DNA of 64,000 nucleotides from contig JAAEPF010000002.1 in NCBI GenBank assembly GCA_024222295.1, positions 186,001 to 250,000 on the forward strand. The letters run 5' to 3'. This document shows, piece by piece, positions 52,771-61,072 of the stretch. How positions within the stretch are numbered: the first letter of the stretch is position 1; the number at the start of each line of letters is the position of its first letter. The notes under the pieces were generated by a model. That model saw only the letters and a list, made by a program, of their open reading frames with translations. It made no database searches and was not told the origin of the DNA. The translations under genes were made by a program, and so were the position numbers. Source of the stretch: Actinomycetes bacterium (GTDB lineage Bacteria; Actinomycetota; Acidimicrobiia; Acidimicrobiales; Microtrichaceae).

Positions 52771-52843
52771 GCCCCCATCGTCTAGCGGCCTAGGACACCA
52801 CCCTCTCAAGGTGGCGGCACGGGTTCGAATCCCGTTGGGGGTG
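52771..52843 (+). tRNA. tRNA-Glu (anticodon CTC)
   Basis: The cloverleaf has acceptor GCCCCCA (52771-52777) with TGGGGGT (52836-52842), D stem GTCT/GGAC, anticodon stem CCACC/GGTGG with loop CTCTCAA (anticodon CTC at 52805-52807), and T stem ACGGG/CCCGT with loop TTCGAAT. The discriminator is G and no CCA is encoded. It reads GAG codons. A terminator follows directly. Confidence 0.95.
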
Positions 52844-52849
52844 CGCACC

Positions 52850-52882
52850 GAAAGCCCTGCAATCGCAGGGCTTTCGCCATTT
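52850..52882 (+). terminator. Intrinsic terminator of the tRNA pair
   Basis: GAAAGCCCTGC-AATC-GCAGGGCTTTC is a perfect 11-bp hairpin (52850-52875) followed by GCCATTT. It ends the gltX/tRNA transcript. From there to 53045 I see no gene. Confidence 0.85.
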
Positions 52883-53045
52883 CAACGTCGCGCATTGGTC
52901 GTTCCGCGCTGTCCTCGCCACGTCTTGTTGGGCGCGTCCTGTGACTGCTCGATGATGTCGCAGTGCTGTGGAGCGCATGGGGCAGCTGGATGACCGGAGA
53001 TCGACGGGCAGTCGGGTGGCGCGGGGGAGTGTGGGTGGGGGCGGG

Positions 53046-55484
53046 TCAGCCGGTGGAGGCGGCGCGGGCGCCGCGGAGCAGCTCGCTCGTCTGGTCGGCG
53101 TTCAGCGGCCTGGCGAAGAGGTAGCCCTGGGCCAGGTCACAGCCGAGCATCTCCAGGGCATAGCGCTGGTCCTCGGTCTCCACGCCTTCGGCCACCACGC
53201 CCATGCCGAGGGTGTGGGCCAGTTGGGTGATGGCGCCGACCAGCGAGTTGCCGGTGGGGGTCTCGACCTCGTCCACGAACTGGCGGTCGACCTTGAGGGT
53301 GTCCAGGGGGAACTTCTGGAGGTGTGACAGCGACGAATGACCGGTGCCGAAGTCGTCGAGCGCGAGGGCGACGCCGAGGTTGCGGATCTGGGCGAGCCGG
53401 CGGGCCGCCATCACCGGGTCCTGCATGAGGGCACTCTCGGTGATCTCGAGGGTCAGCCGGGCCGGGTTCATGTTGGTGGCGTGCAGGATCTCCGCGATGC
53501 GGTGGGTCAGCCTGTCATCGAGCAGCTGGCGGGGCGCGAGGTTCACCGACACTGACGGTGCCCAGTCCTCACCCACCATTTCCTGCCATTGCCCGGCCTC
53601 GGCACACGCCACTTCGAGAACGTGCTCACCGATCTCGTCGATCAGGTCTGATTCCTCGGCGAGTGGAATGAACTGCAGTGGCAACAGCAGGCCCTGTTCG
53701 GGGTGGTGCCAACGCACGAGGGCTTCGAGGGAACGGATGGCTCCCGTGTGCGTCTCGACCACTGGCTGGTAGTGCACCACCAGTTCGCCACGTGCTGCAG
53801 CGCCGCGCAGCCTCGAGGCCACCTCCAGTCGACGGACGGCCTCGTCGTGCATCTCCTCCACGTAGGTCATGAAGCGGTTGCGGCCCTCCTGCTTGGCCAC
53901 GTACATGGCCAGCTCCGCGTTTCGGATCAGGTCTTCGGTCGAGGCCTGCGCCGCCCCGTAGGCGATGCCAATGCAGGCATCGGCAGACATCGACCGTCCG
54001 GCGACGGTGATGGGCTCACCGAGCGCTGACAGGATTCGTCGGGCCACCTCCTCGGCATCCGCGCGCTCGGCGAAGCGGCGCACGAGTACGGCGAACTCGT
54101 CACCGCCGAGCCGGGCGACAGTGTCCTGCGTGCGCACGCAGTCGCGCAGCCGTCTGGCCACCTCCACGAGCATCTCGTTGCCGGCGGAGTGGCCGAGGCT
54201 GTCGTTGACGGTCTTGAACGAGTCGAGCTCCACGAAGAGCACTGCGAGGCGGTCCTCGGGGAGAGTCATCGATTGCGCTGCCTCATCCACCCGACGCCTG
54301 AACAGTGCACGGTTCGCCAGGCCCGTGAGCTCGTCGTGTGTCGCCTGGTGCTCCAGTTCGGCCTGCAGGGCCCTCTTCGCGGTCACATCCCTGAAGCTCC
54401 AGACCCGCCCGATGGTGCGGCCGTCGAGGCGCTGGGGCCGGCTGTCGCGTTCAATCACCCGTCCGTCCAGGAACTCGATCACGTCATGGCTCTCCTGTTC
54501 GGGGTTGTCATAGAGGGCGGCTGCCTTGGACATGAACGCCTCGGGGTCGATCACGTGGCGGGACACGTGGTTGCGCATTGCGAGCGCCGAATGCGAGTCG
54601 ATGACGTCGGGGGGCATGTTCCACATCTCGACGAAGCGCTCGTTGTAGCCGGTCACTGCCCCCGACAGGTTCACGGCCAAGACTCCTTCGGCGGTGGCGT
54701 CGAGCGTCGCGGCGAGCAACGAGTTGGTGTGGCGCACGTCCTCTTCGGCCCGCGCCCGTCGGCTCACATCGTGGATCGACACGACAATCGCCTCGACGGT
54801 CGGGTCGTCGAGCAGGTTCGCGAGCTCGAGCTGCGTGGCGAGACTGGAGCCATCGGCACACGTCAGGGTGACGTCCACATGGCGGCGCAACCCCTCGCGT
54901 GTGTCCCCCGGTGACATCTGGCTGAGCACGTCTTCGATGGCCTGCGCGTCGGCGCCCTTGGCGAGCACGCTCAGCGGCCGACCTTCCAGCCATTCCTGGT
55001 CGACCCCGAACGCGCGTGTGAGCGCTGCCGAACTCGAGGTGACAGTGCCGTTCGCATCGAGAAGCAGAGTGGGTGGTGCGGCGTTCTGCAGGATCACCCG
55101 GAAGCGCTCGGTGTGGTCGCCTGCCAGTTCCCACCTGCGGCGTTCGGTGAGATCCCGCAGAACCATGAGGATGCTGTCGCCGACCGGGGTGCCCACCAGT
55201 TCGACGGTGTGCCAGCCGTCGGCTGCCCTGACCCGCAGCTCGATGGGCGTGCCCACCTTCTTGCCGACGACGCTCTCGAGGGAGGTGAGCGCCACGCCGA
55301 CATCGTCGGGATGCACGAACTCGAGAGCGTTGAGTCCGATCGAACTCTCCAACGTCCGCCCGAACAGGTGCGCCGCAGCCTGGTTGCCCCAGGTGAGGTT
55401 TGCTTCGGAGTCCACGAGGATCACCGCGTCCGGCAGGGCGTCCACCAGTTCGCCAAGCTCTGACGCGGCCCAGGCTTGCTCCAT
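53046..55484 (-). CDS. PAS-GGDEF-EAL cyclic-di-GMP signalling protein
   Basis: An 812-residue soluble protein. Three PAS-like sensor segments lie at about 8-118, 125-245 and 255-370. A diguanylate cyclase domain follows with an intact RLGGDEFAVL and, five residues before it, an RTQD inhibitory-site motif. The EAL phosphodiesterase domain contains SLEALVRWHHPEQG, NLAPRQL, LALDDFGTGHSSL and VVAEGVETEDQ. Both active-site sets look complete, so it may make or degrade c-di-GMP depending on the signal. ATG 55484 is chosen; the frame upstream is proline/arginine rich and overlaps the divergent gene. No heme or flavin ligand is obvious in the PAS segments. Confidence 0.92.
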   Translation of the reverse strand: MEQAWAASELGELVDALPDAVILVDSEANLTWGNQAAAHLFGRTLESSIGLNALEFVHPDDVGVALTSLESVVGKKVGTPIELRVRAADGWHTVELVGTPVGDSILMVLRDLTERRRWELAGDHTERFRVILQNAAPPTLLLDANGTVTSSSAALTRAFGVDQEWLEGRPLSVLAKGADAQAIEDVLSQMSPGDTREGLRRHVDVTLTCADGSSLATQLELANLLDDPTVEAIVVSIHDVSRRARAEEDVRHTNSLLAATLDATAEGVLAVNLSGAVTGYNERFVEMWNMPPDVIDSHSALAMRNHVSRHVIDPEAFMSKAAALYDNPEQESHDVIEFLDGRVIERDSRPQRLDGRTIGRVWSFRDVTAKRALQAELEHQATHDELTGLANRALFRRRVDEAAQSMTLPEDRLAVLFVELDSFKTVNDSLGHSAGNEMLVEVARRLRDCVRTQDTVARLGGDEFAVLVRRFAERADAEEVARRILSALGEPITVAGRSMSADACIGIAYGAAQASTEDLIRNAELAMYVAKQEGRNRFMTYVEEMHDEAVRRLEVASRLRGAAARGELVVHYQPVVETHTGAIRSLEALVRWHHPEQGLLLPLQFIPLAEESDLIDEIGEHVLEVACAEAGQWQEMVGEDWAPSVSVNLAPRQLLDDRLTHRIAEILHATNMNPARLTLEITESALMQDPVMAARRLAQIRNLGVALALDDFGTGHSSLSHLQKFPLDTLKVDRQFVDEVETPTGNSLVGAITQLAHTLGMGVVAEGVETEDQRYALEMLGCDLAQGYLFARPLNADQTSELLRGARAASTG

Positions 55485-55646
55485 TGCACCGCATCGGTAC
55501 CGATTCGAGATGTCCTGAGATACAAATGCGCGTGTTTCTGGATGCGACAACCGCGCCTTCGGAGGAGGTGGGTTTCTGGCGGGAACTCCGTTCGAGTGCT
55601 GGAATGTCGGGACCTGCAGGTGGCGGGCGGACCGGGGGACGGTGTC

Positions 55647-57326
55647 GTGATCGAACTTGGTTCGCCAAATTGGTTGCTGGCGCTCGCTCTGGCGGCACTG
55701 GCAGGAGTGCTCGTATGGCTGCTGAAGCGCTACCTCGGCGGCAAGGCCGTGTGGCGCTACGACCCCAAGGCCGCCTGGCTGCGGGGCTGTGCATTCTTCT
55801 GCGCAGGGTGGGCGATAGCGGCCGCGGCCGGCACGCTCAGCACGATCGCAGACAACCCGCTCGTGTTCGCCGGCCAGGGTTCGGACTGGCTGTGGGTGGC
55901 TTCCACCGCCGTGATCGTGGCGGTCGTCTTCGTCGGCTATTGGATCATCTGGCCGATCGGCACCCAGTCCCACGGTCGCAAGGTCGTGTTCCCCGACACG
56001 ATCGTGTTCGGCCTGCTGTGGGGCCTGACCCAGGGGTTGCTGTTCGCCAGTGCCTGGATCACCCTCAAGCGCATCGTCGACCCCCTCCTCGGCGACGATG
56101 TGGCCGGCGAGATCGTGCTGGCATTGCTCACGATCCTCGTGCTGTCGCTCTACCAGGGCCTCTGGCACGCTCTGTATTGGGACGTGCACGTATCACCCGA
56201 GCACAACGTGATCGACTGGAACACCCGCAAGGTGGCGATCGTCCACAATCCCAACCTGATCCTCACCACGATCTGGGTGACGCACTACGGCAACGTGGGG
56301 CTGTGGGTGCTGGTCGAGACCCTGGCTCTTCTCGGGTCCTGCGTGACGATGCCGTTCCCGACGTTCCGCCGGCCGCTGCCGGCGGATCCGATCGGCCCAG
56401 AGCTGGCGGCACCGACCGACGATCCGGCCGACCTGCACGGCAAGACCGTGGTGATCACCGGCGCTGCCAATGGCATCGGCCGCCGGGTGGCCGCCGGACT
56501 CGCCGCCCGGGGAGCCCGGATCGTCGTGGTCGACGTCGACGGTGAAGGGGCGTCACTCACAGCCGACGAGCTGGCGCGTTCACATGACGTCGACACGCTC
56601 GTCGTCACCGGTGACCTCGGCTCCGCAACCGACGTGCGCCGCATGGCCGCAGAGGTGCTCGAGTCGTGCTCGCGGATCGACGTGCTGATCAACAACGCCG
56701 GGGTGTTCCGACCTGGGTACGCCGAGAACGACGACGGTCATGAGCTCACGATGGCAGTCAATCACCTCGGCTCGTTCCTGTTCACGCAGCTCCTGCTCGA
56801 TCGGCTGGTCACCTCCGGTGCGCGGGTCCTTTTCGTGTCCTCCGACGCCCACCGCCAGGCCAGGGGCATCACCTGGGACGACATGAACTCCACCGCAGCC
56901 TGGAAGGGCAAGACTGTCAACAACAGCGCGGGCTTCGCCGCCTACAACCACTCGAAGCTGGCTCTGACCGCCACAGCCATGGAGCTGGCCGATCGCACGG
57001 CGGACACACCGATGACGGTCAATGTGCTGACTCCCGGGGCGCTGGTACCGACAGGCATATACGACGACCTGACCGGCTGGTTCGCAGCGTTCGTTGCGGT
57101 GCTGCGTCCAGTACTGCGTGACGTCGACAAGGCGTCCATGACGCCTGTGTACCTGGCCTCGTCGCCGGAGGTCGAGGGCGTGACCGGCTGGTACTGGCAG
57201 GACGTGCGGCCCAAGCGAGAGTCGGCTGTGGCTCAGGACCCCGAGGTCCGCCGCCTCCTCTGGGAATGGTCGGTCGACGCAGTCGGCCTCAGCACCGAGG
57301 GCGAGGCTCCAACCCCGCAGGGCTGA
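55647..57326 (+). CDS. Integral membrane domain fused to a short-chain dehydrogenase/reductase
   Basis: From the GTG at 55647 the protein is 559 residues. Residues 1-245 contain about six to seven membrane helices and the histidine-rich stretch WHALYWDVHVSPEHNVIDWN. Residues about 260-545 are a classical SDR: TGAANGIGRRVAAGLAARG (NAD(P) site), NNAGVFRPG, and Tyr-x-x-x-Lys as AAYNHSKLAL, with Ser in LFVSSDAHR. The SDR part resembles retinol/long-chain alcohol dehydrogenase-like enzymes. I know the membrane part only as an uncharacterised actinobacterial protein. The fusion suggests reduction or oxidation of a membrane-borne lipid. It diverges from the GGDEF-EAL gene; WS/DGAT genes follow. Confidence 0.8.
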   Translation: MIELGSPNWLLALALAALAGVLVWLLKRYLGGKAVWRYDPKAAWLRGCAFFCAGWAIAAAAGTLSTIADNPLVFAGQGSDWLWVASTAVIVAVVFVGYWIIWPIGTQSHGRKVVFPDTIVFGLLWGLTQGLLFASAWITLKRIVDPLLGDDVAGEIVLALLTILVLSLYQGLWHALYWDVHVSPEHNVIDWNTRKVAIVHNPNLILTTIWVTHYGNVGLWVLVETLALLGSCVTMPFPTFRRPLPADPIGPELAAPTDDPADLHGKTVVITGAANGIGRRVAAGLAARGARIVVVDVDGEGASLTADELARSHDVDTLVVTGDLGSATDVRRMAAEVLESCSRIDVLINNAGVFRPGYAENDDGHELTMAVNHLGSFLFTQLLLDRLVTSGARVLFVSSDAHRQARGITWDDMNSTAAWKGKTVNNSAGFAAYNHSKLALTATAMELADRTADTPMTVNVLTPGALVPTGIYDDLTGWFAAFVAVLRPVLRDVDKASMTPVYLASSPEVEGVTGWYWQDVRPKRESAVAQDPEVRRLLWEWSVDAVGLSTEGEAPTPQG

Positions 57327-57448
57327 GCAGCAAAATGGCGGGCACACTCACGCCTCGGACGGAGTCGACGAGGGGCGTGGCCCACCGAGCTGTTCGCGAC
57401 CGGATCGGTCGGGCGCGATGTCCGCGTCGGAGCTGGCTTCGGTGTCGA

Positions 57449-58885
57449 TCAGGATTCCGCGTCGGCGTGCTCGGCGCTGGCTGCTTCCAGCTCGCCGAAG
57501 GCATCGAGGATGTCGGCCAGCAGCCCATCCAGACCGGGCACGAGGTCGGGGCAGGCGATGAGCCCGACGTCGAGCCGGCCGTTGTGTGACAGCACGGTCA
57601 CGTTGAGTCCGGAGCCTTCCATCAGCGGGCCGAAAGGGTAGAGGCCCACGACTTCACCGCCTGCCATGTACATGGGCATGTCGGGCCCCGGCACGTTGGA
57701 CACGATCAACGTGTGAGCCGGCGGTGTGCGGTCTGCGATCCCGGCACGGGTCCAGGCCGACATGCCGAACGACAGCACCACCGGCGGGATCAGGTCGACG
57801 AGGTCGCCGAGCATCTCGGGGCCCATCGCCCCCTGGATCGACTTGGCCCCCGAGGCGCTGCGCTGCACGGCCTTGAGCCTCTCCACGGGGTCGTCGAGCT
57901 GCACCGGCAGGTGCACGAACATGTTCGACACCTGGTTGGTCGAGGTGTCGCCGCCCTCGTTGTGCACCGACACGGGCACCGCTGCGACGAGCGGCTCATC
58001 GGGCAGTTCATGGTGTTCGAGAAGAAAGCCGCGCAGCCCGGTTGCCACCGAGGCGAGCACCACGTCGTTGACGGTGACACCGAAGCTGCGCTTCAGCTCC
58101 TTGACTTCCCGCAGGGGTGTGGAACCGAAGGCGACCGCACGGCGGGGTGTGAGCGATGCGTTGATTCGCGTACGGGGTGCTCCGAACGGCGCGGCGTGTT
58201 CCTCACCGGCGCCCCGGCCCGTCACGAATGCGTCCGCTGTGCGCAGGATGGACGATCCGGTGCGCCGGGCGGCACGCAGGGGGCGCATGGGGTCCGAAAT
58301 GCGGTCGGCGGCTGCCTCCAGCACGGTCTCGGTGGTAGTGGGAACACCGAGCGGCTGGCTCGGTGCCGGCTTCGTCGCCTCGCCGCGCTCTGCGGGGGCG
58401 TCGGCGGTGAGGTCGAGGAGGTCGGCCATGATGCCCACCCCCGTGATGCCGTCGATCATCGTGTGGTGCAGCTTCGCCACGAGGGCCGTACCGCCGTCGG
58501 CAAGCCCGTCGGCCCATGCCATCTCCCACAACGGCTTGCTGCGGTCGAGCGGGGTGGAGCAGAACTCGTCGAGGAACGTGCGGAAGTGATGCTCGGGCTG
58601 GCCGTCGAAAGACCGGTGCACCAGGTGGTCGTCGACGTCGAGGTCCGGGTCTTCGACGACCGCTGGATGATCGATGCCCAGAGGCACCTCCACCAGTCGC
58701 TGGCGCAGCGGTGGGAGGTGGTCGAGCCGCGCCAACAGGTAGTGGCGGAACTTCTCAAACGTCAGCTCATCCGGCGAGCTCGAGGGGTCGAGCAGCATCA
58801 GTCCGGTCACGTGCAGATGCTGGTTGGGACCCTCCAGGTAGAGAAACCAGCTGTCCGCCGCCGTGAGTCGCTCAGTGCCTGTCAT
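57449..58885 (-). CDS. Wax ester synthase/diacylglycerol acyltransferase (WS/DGAT), copy A
   Basis: A 478-residue acyltransferase of the bacterial WS/DGAT family, which makes triacylglycerol or wax esters from acyl-CoA at the membrane surface. The active-site motif HHxxxDG is LHHTMIDGITG (about residue 135). The N-terminal ADSWFLYLEGPNQHLHV and the C-terminal NVPGPDMPMYMAG and GSGLNVTVLSHNG are typical. ATG 58885 follows a TACGCT box by 6 nt on this strand; the longer open frame upstream is not conserved-looking. It diverges from a second gene of exactly the same length. Confidence 0.92.
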   Translation of the reverse strand: MTGTERLTAADSWFLYLEGPNQHLHVTGLMLLDPSSSPDELTFEKFRHYLLARLDHLPPLRQRLVEVPLGIDHPAVVEDPDLDVDDHLVHRSFDGQPEHHFRTFLDEFCSTPLDRSKPLWEMAWADGLADGGTALVAKLHHTMIDGITGVGIMADLLDLTADAPAERGEATKPAPSQPLGVPTTTETVLEAAADRISDPMRPLRAARRTGSSILRTADAFVTGRGAGEEHAAPFGAPRTRINASLTPRRAVAFGSTPLREVKELKRSFGVTVNDVVLASVATGLRGFLLEHHELPDEPLVAAVPVSVHNEGGDTSTNQVSNMFVHLPVQLDDPVERLKAVQRSASGAKSIQGAMGPEMLGDLVDLIPPVVLSFGMSAWTRAGIADRTPPAHTLIVSNVPGPDMPMYMAGGEVVGLYPFGPLMEGSGLNVTVLSHNGRLDVGLIACPDLVPGLDGLLADILDAFGELEAASAEHADAES

Positions 58886-58891
58886 GCACTG

Positions 58892-58897
58892 AGCGTA
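58892..58897 (-). promoter_or_regulatory. -10 box, leaderless start of WS/DGAT copy A
   Basis: On the minus strand TACGCT ends 6 nt before the ATG at 58885. On the plus strand TACGAT (58913-58918) may serve the divergent copy B. Confidence 0.5.
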
Positions 58898-58976
58898 CGC
58901 CGGGTCGTTCGGTACGATCGAAGCGACCGCCATTTGGCGGACCAGCCGGGTTGCGGGGAGCCGAACGGGGGACCAC

Positions 58977-60413
58977 GTGCAACGCCTCAGCGGGCTCGAT
59001 GCCAACTTCCTCTACAACGAGACGCCTACCGAGCACATGCACACGCTCAAGCTCGCGGTGCTCGACCCTCCCGAGGGCAAGCAGTTGCCCTGGGACCTCG
59101 TTCGACACGAGGTCGGGCGCCGGATGGCCCATTGGCCTGCGTTCGCCCGCAAGGTGGTTGCGGTTCCCGGTGACCTGAACCACCCGGTCTGGGTGGAGGC
59201 CGGCGAGCCGGATCTCGGCTACCACGTCAGGCGGGCCCGGATACCCGATCCCGGCACACCCCACGAGATGGACCTCGTCGTGGCGCGGCTGGCGGGTTGG
59301 CCGCTGGACCGTCAGCATCCGCTGTGGCAGGTCTGGCTGCTCGAGGGTCGCGCGGATGGCCGCATGGCGGTGCTGGTCAAGGTGCACCACTGCGTGGCCG
59401 ATGGCATCGCAGCCAACGCCCTGCTGGCATCGATCATGTCGACCGATCCCCACGCAGGCCTGCCGGCGGAGACACCCACCCGCGGCAACGAACGGGGCGA
59501 AGAGCTTCTGGGGAGCGAGCGCGACCCCGGATCGCGAGAGCTGCTCGCCCACGCGGCCAAGGATCTTGTGTTCGATGCTCTCCGCGTGCCGGCCACTGCA
59601 CTCGGGCTGCGGGACTCGGTCCGCAAGCGCAGGCGTGCGATGGAGGAACTGGAGGCCGGCGGCGGCGAGATGCCGCCGCGACCGATCCTCGACACTCCGA
59701 AGACCTCGTTCAATCGGGCCATCACCGCGGCTCGCTCAGTGTCGACGTCGACCCTTGCGCTGGCTCCGATGCTGGATGTGAAGAAGCGATCCGGGGTGAC
59801 CCTCAACGACGTGTTGCTCACGATCGTCGGTGGTGCGCTGATGGAGGTGCTGGCCGACAACGGCGAGCGGCCGACGATGTCGTTGACCGCCAGCGTTCCC
59901 GTGTCGTCGGAGCCGCCGCCCGAGCCGGGCCAGCCGCCGCGCCGGTCGGGAAACAAGGTGTCGAACCTGTTCGTGTCGCTCCACACCGAGATCGTCGACC
60001 CGCTGGAGCGCCTCGAGGCTGTGCACGGCTCGATGGTGGGTGCGAAGTCCCTCCACGATGCCACGGGGTCGGACCTGATGGAGACGATGCTGGGCTACAC
60101 GCCACCAAGACCGTATGCGTGGGCGATGCAGCGCTACTCCGGCCTGGACGTGGCAGACCTGCACCGCGCGCCGGTCAATGTGATCGTGTCCAATGTGCCG
60201 GGGCCCCGCGAGCCGCTGTGGGTTGCCGGCGCCCGGCTGGTGGAGTTCTTCTCGGCCGGTCCCGTGCTCGAGGGAATAGCGCTCAATGTGACTGCGTGGT
60301 CCTACATCGACGCGATGGACTTGATGGTGACTGCATGTGCGAGGGCTCTGCCCGAGCCGTCGCGGGTCAGTGAGGGGATGGCCCACCAGCTGGACCTGCT
60401 GACCGACGCGTGA
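58977..60413 (+). CDS. Wax ester synthase/diacylglycerol acyltransferase (WS/DGAT), copy B
   Basis: Also 478 residues. It starts (V)QRLSGLDANFLYNETPTEHM, the usual WS/DGAT N-terminus, and carries VHHCVADGIAANAL as the HHxxxDG site. NVPGPREPLWVAGARLVEFF and EGIALNVTAWSYIDAM lie near the end. It is clearly diverged from copy A, so the two may prefer different acyl acceptors (alcohols versus diacylglycerol), as is common when several copies occur. The GTG at 58977 lies about 60 nt after a TACGAT box. Confidence 0.92.
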   Translation: MQRLSGLDANFLYNETPTEHMHTLKLAVLDPPEGKQLPWDLVRHEVGRRMAHWPAFARKVVAVPGDLNHPVWVEAGEPDLGYHVRRARIPDPGTPHEMDLVVARLAGWPLDRQHPLWQVWLLEGRADGRMAVLVKVHHCVADGIAANALLASIMSTDPHAGLPAETPTRGNERGEELLGSERDPGSRELLAHAAKDLVFDALRVPATALGLRDSVRKRRRAMEELEAGGGEMPPRPILDTPKTSFNRAITAARSVSTSTLALAPMLDVKKRSGVTLNDVLLTIVGGALMEVLADNGERPTMSLTASVPVSSEPPPEPGQPPRRSGNKVSNLFVSLHTEIVDPLERLEAVHGSMVGAKSLHDATGSDLMETMLGYTPPRPYAWAMQRYSGLDVADLHRAPVNVIVSNVPGPREPLWVAGARLVEFFSAGPVLEGIALNVTAWSYIDAMDLMVTACARALPEPSRVSEGMAHQLDLLTDA

Positions 60414-60461
60414 TGTTGCGACCGGTGTCGGACCAGACAGCCCGGTGCCGCACTTGGGTGC

Positions 60462-61064
60462 TCAGTCGAAGAGCCAGGAGCGGATTCGGGTGCGCAGGAT
60501 GTCGATGTTGACTCCCTTGGCGGCGCTGACCCACAGCACGTCGCGCGGTTCGAGGTTGCAGTCGGCAGCCAGTTCCTTGCGCCGCTTGTCGCGCCTGGAC
60601 GACTTCACCTTGTCGTGCTTGGTGGCGATCACCGAGTGCGGGATCGCTTCGTGGCGCACCCAGTCGAGCATTCCGAGGTCGAGCTTCGTGGGGCCGACCT
60701 CGCCGTCCACGAGCACCATCACCATCGCCAGCTGTTCGCGTCCCACCAGGTAGTCCTCGATCATCGGGCCCCAGGTGTCCTTCACGTGGTGGGGCACCTT
60801 GGCGTACCCGTAGCCGGGCAGGTCCACCACGAGCGGTGGCGGCTCCGGGCCTTGATGCACGGCGAAGGCATTGAGCAGCCGGGTGCGGCCGGGAGTCTTG
60901 GACACCTCGGCGAGTTGGCGCTGATTGGCCAGCGCGTTGATGAGTGACGACTTGCCCACATTGGAACGCCCGGCGACCGCCACCTCGCGGGGTGAGTCCG
61001 GCAGGTGCTCGAGGTCGGGGGCCGACGTCACGAAGCGGAGCTGGAGCGGACTGGCTGCACCCAT
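60462..61064 (-). CDS. engB: Ribosome biogenesis GTP-binding protein YihA/EngB
   Basis: A 200-residue TRAFAC GTPase involved in large-subunit assembly. G1 is GRSNVGKSS (residues 32-40), preceded by REVAVA. The switch region has TPGRTRLLN, G3 is DLPGYGYAKV, G4 is TKHDK and G5-like VSAAKG. The length matches EngB. ATG 61064 is chosen; it is 8 nt after the stop of the upstream flavoprotein gene, so the three minus-strand genes from 63762 form an operon. The frame upstream of 61064 is inside that flavoprotein gene. Confidence 0.93.
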   Translation of the reverse strand: MGAASPLQLRFVTSAPDLEHLPDSPREVAVAGRSNVGKSSLINALANQRQLAEVSKTPGRTRLLNAFAVHQGPEPPPLVVDLPGYGYAKVPHHVKDTWGPMIEDYLVGREQLAMVMVLVDGEVGPTKLDLGMLDWVRHEAIPHSVIATKHDKVKSSRRDKRRKELAADCNLEPRDVLWVSAAKGVNIDILRTRIRSWLFD

Positions 61065-61072
61065 CCGCCGGC

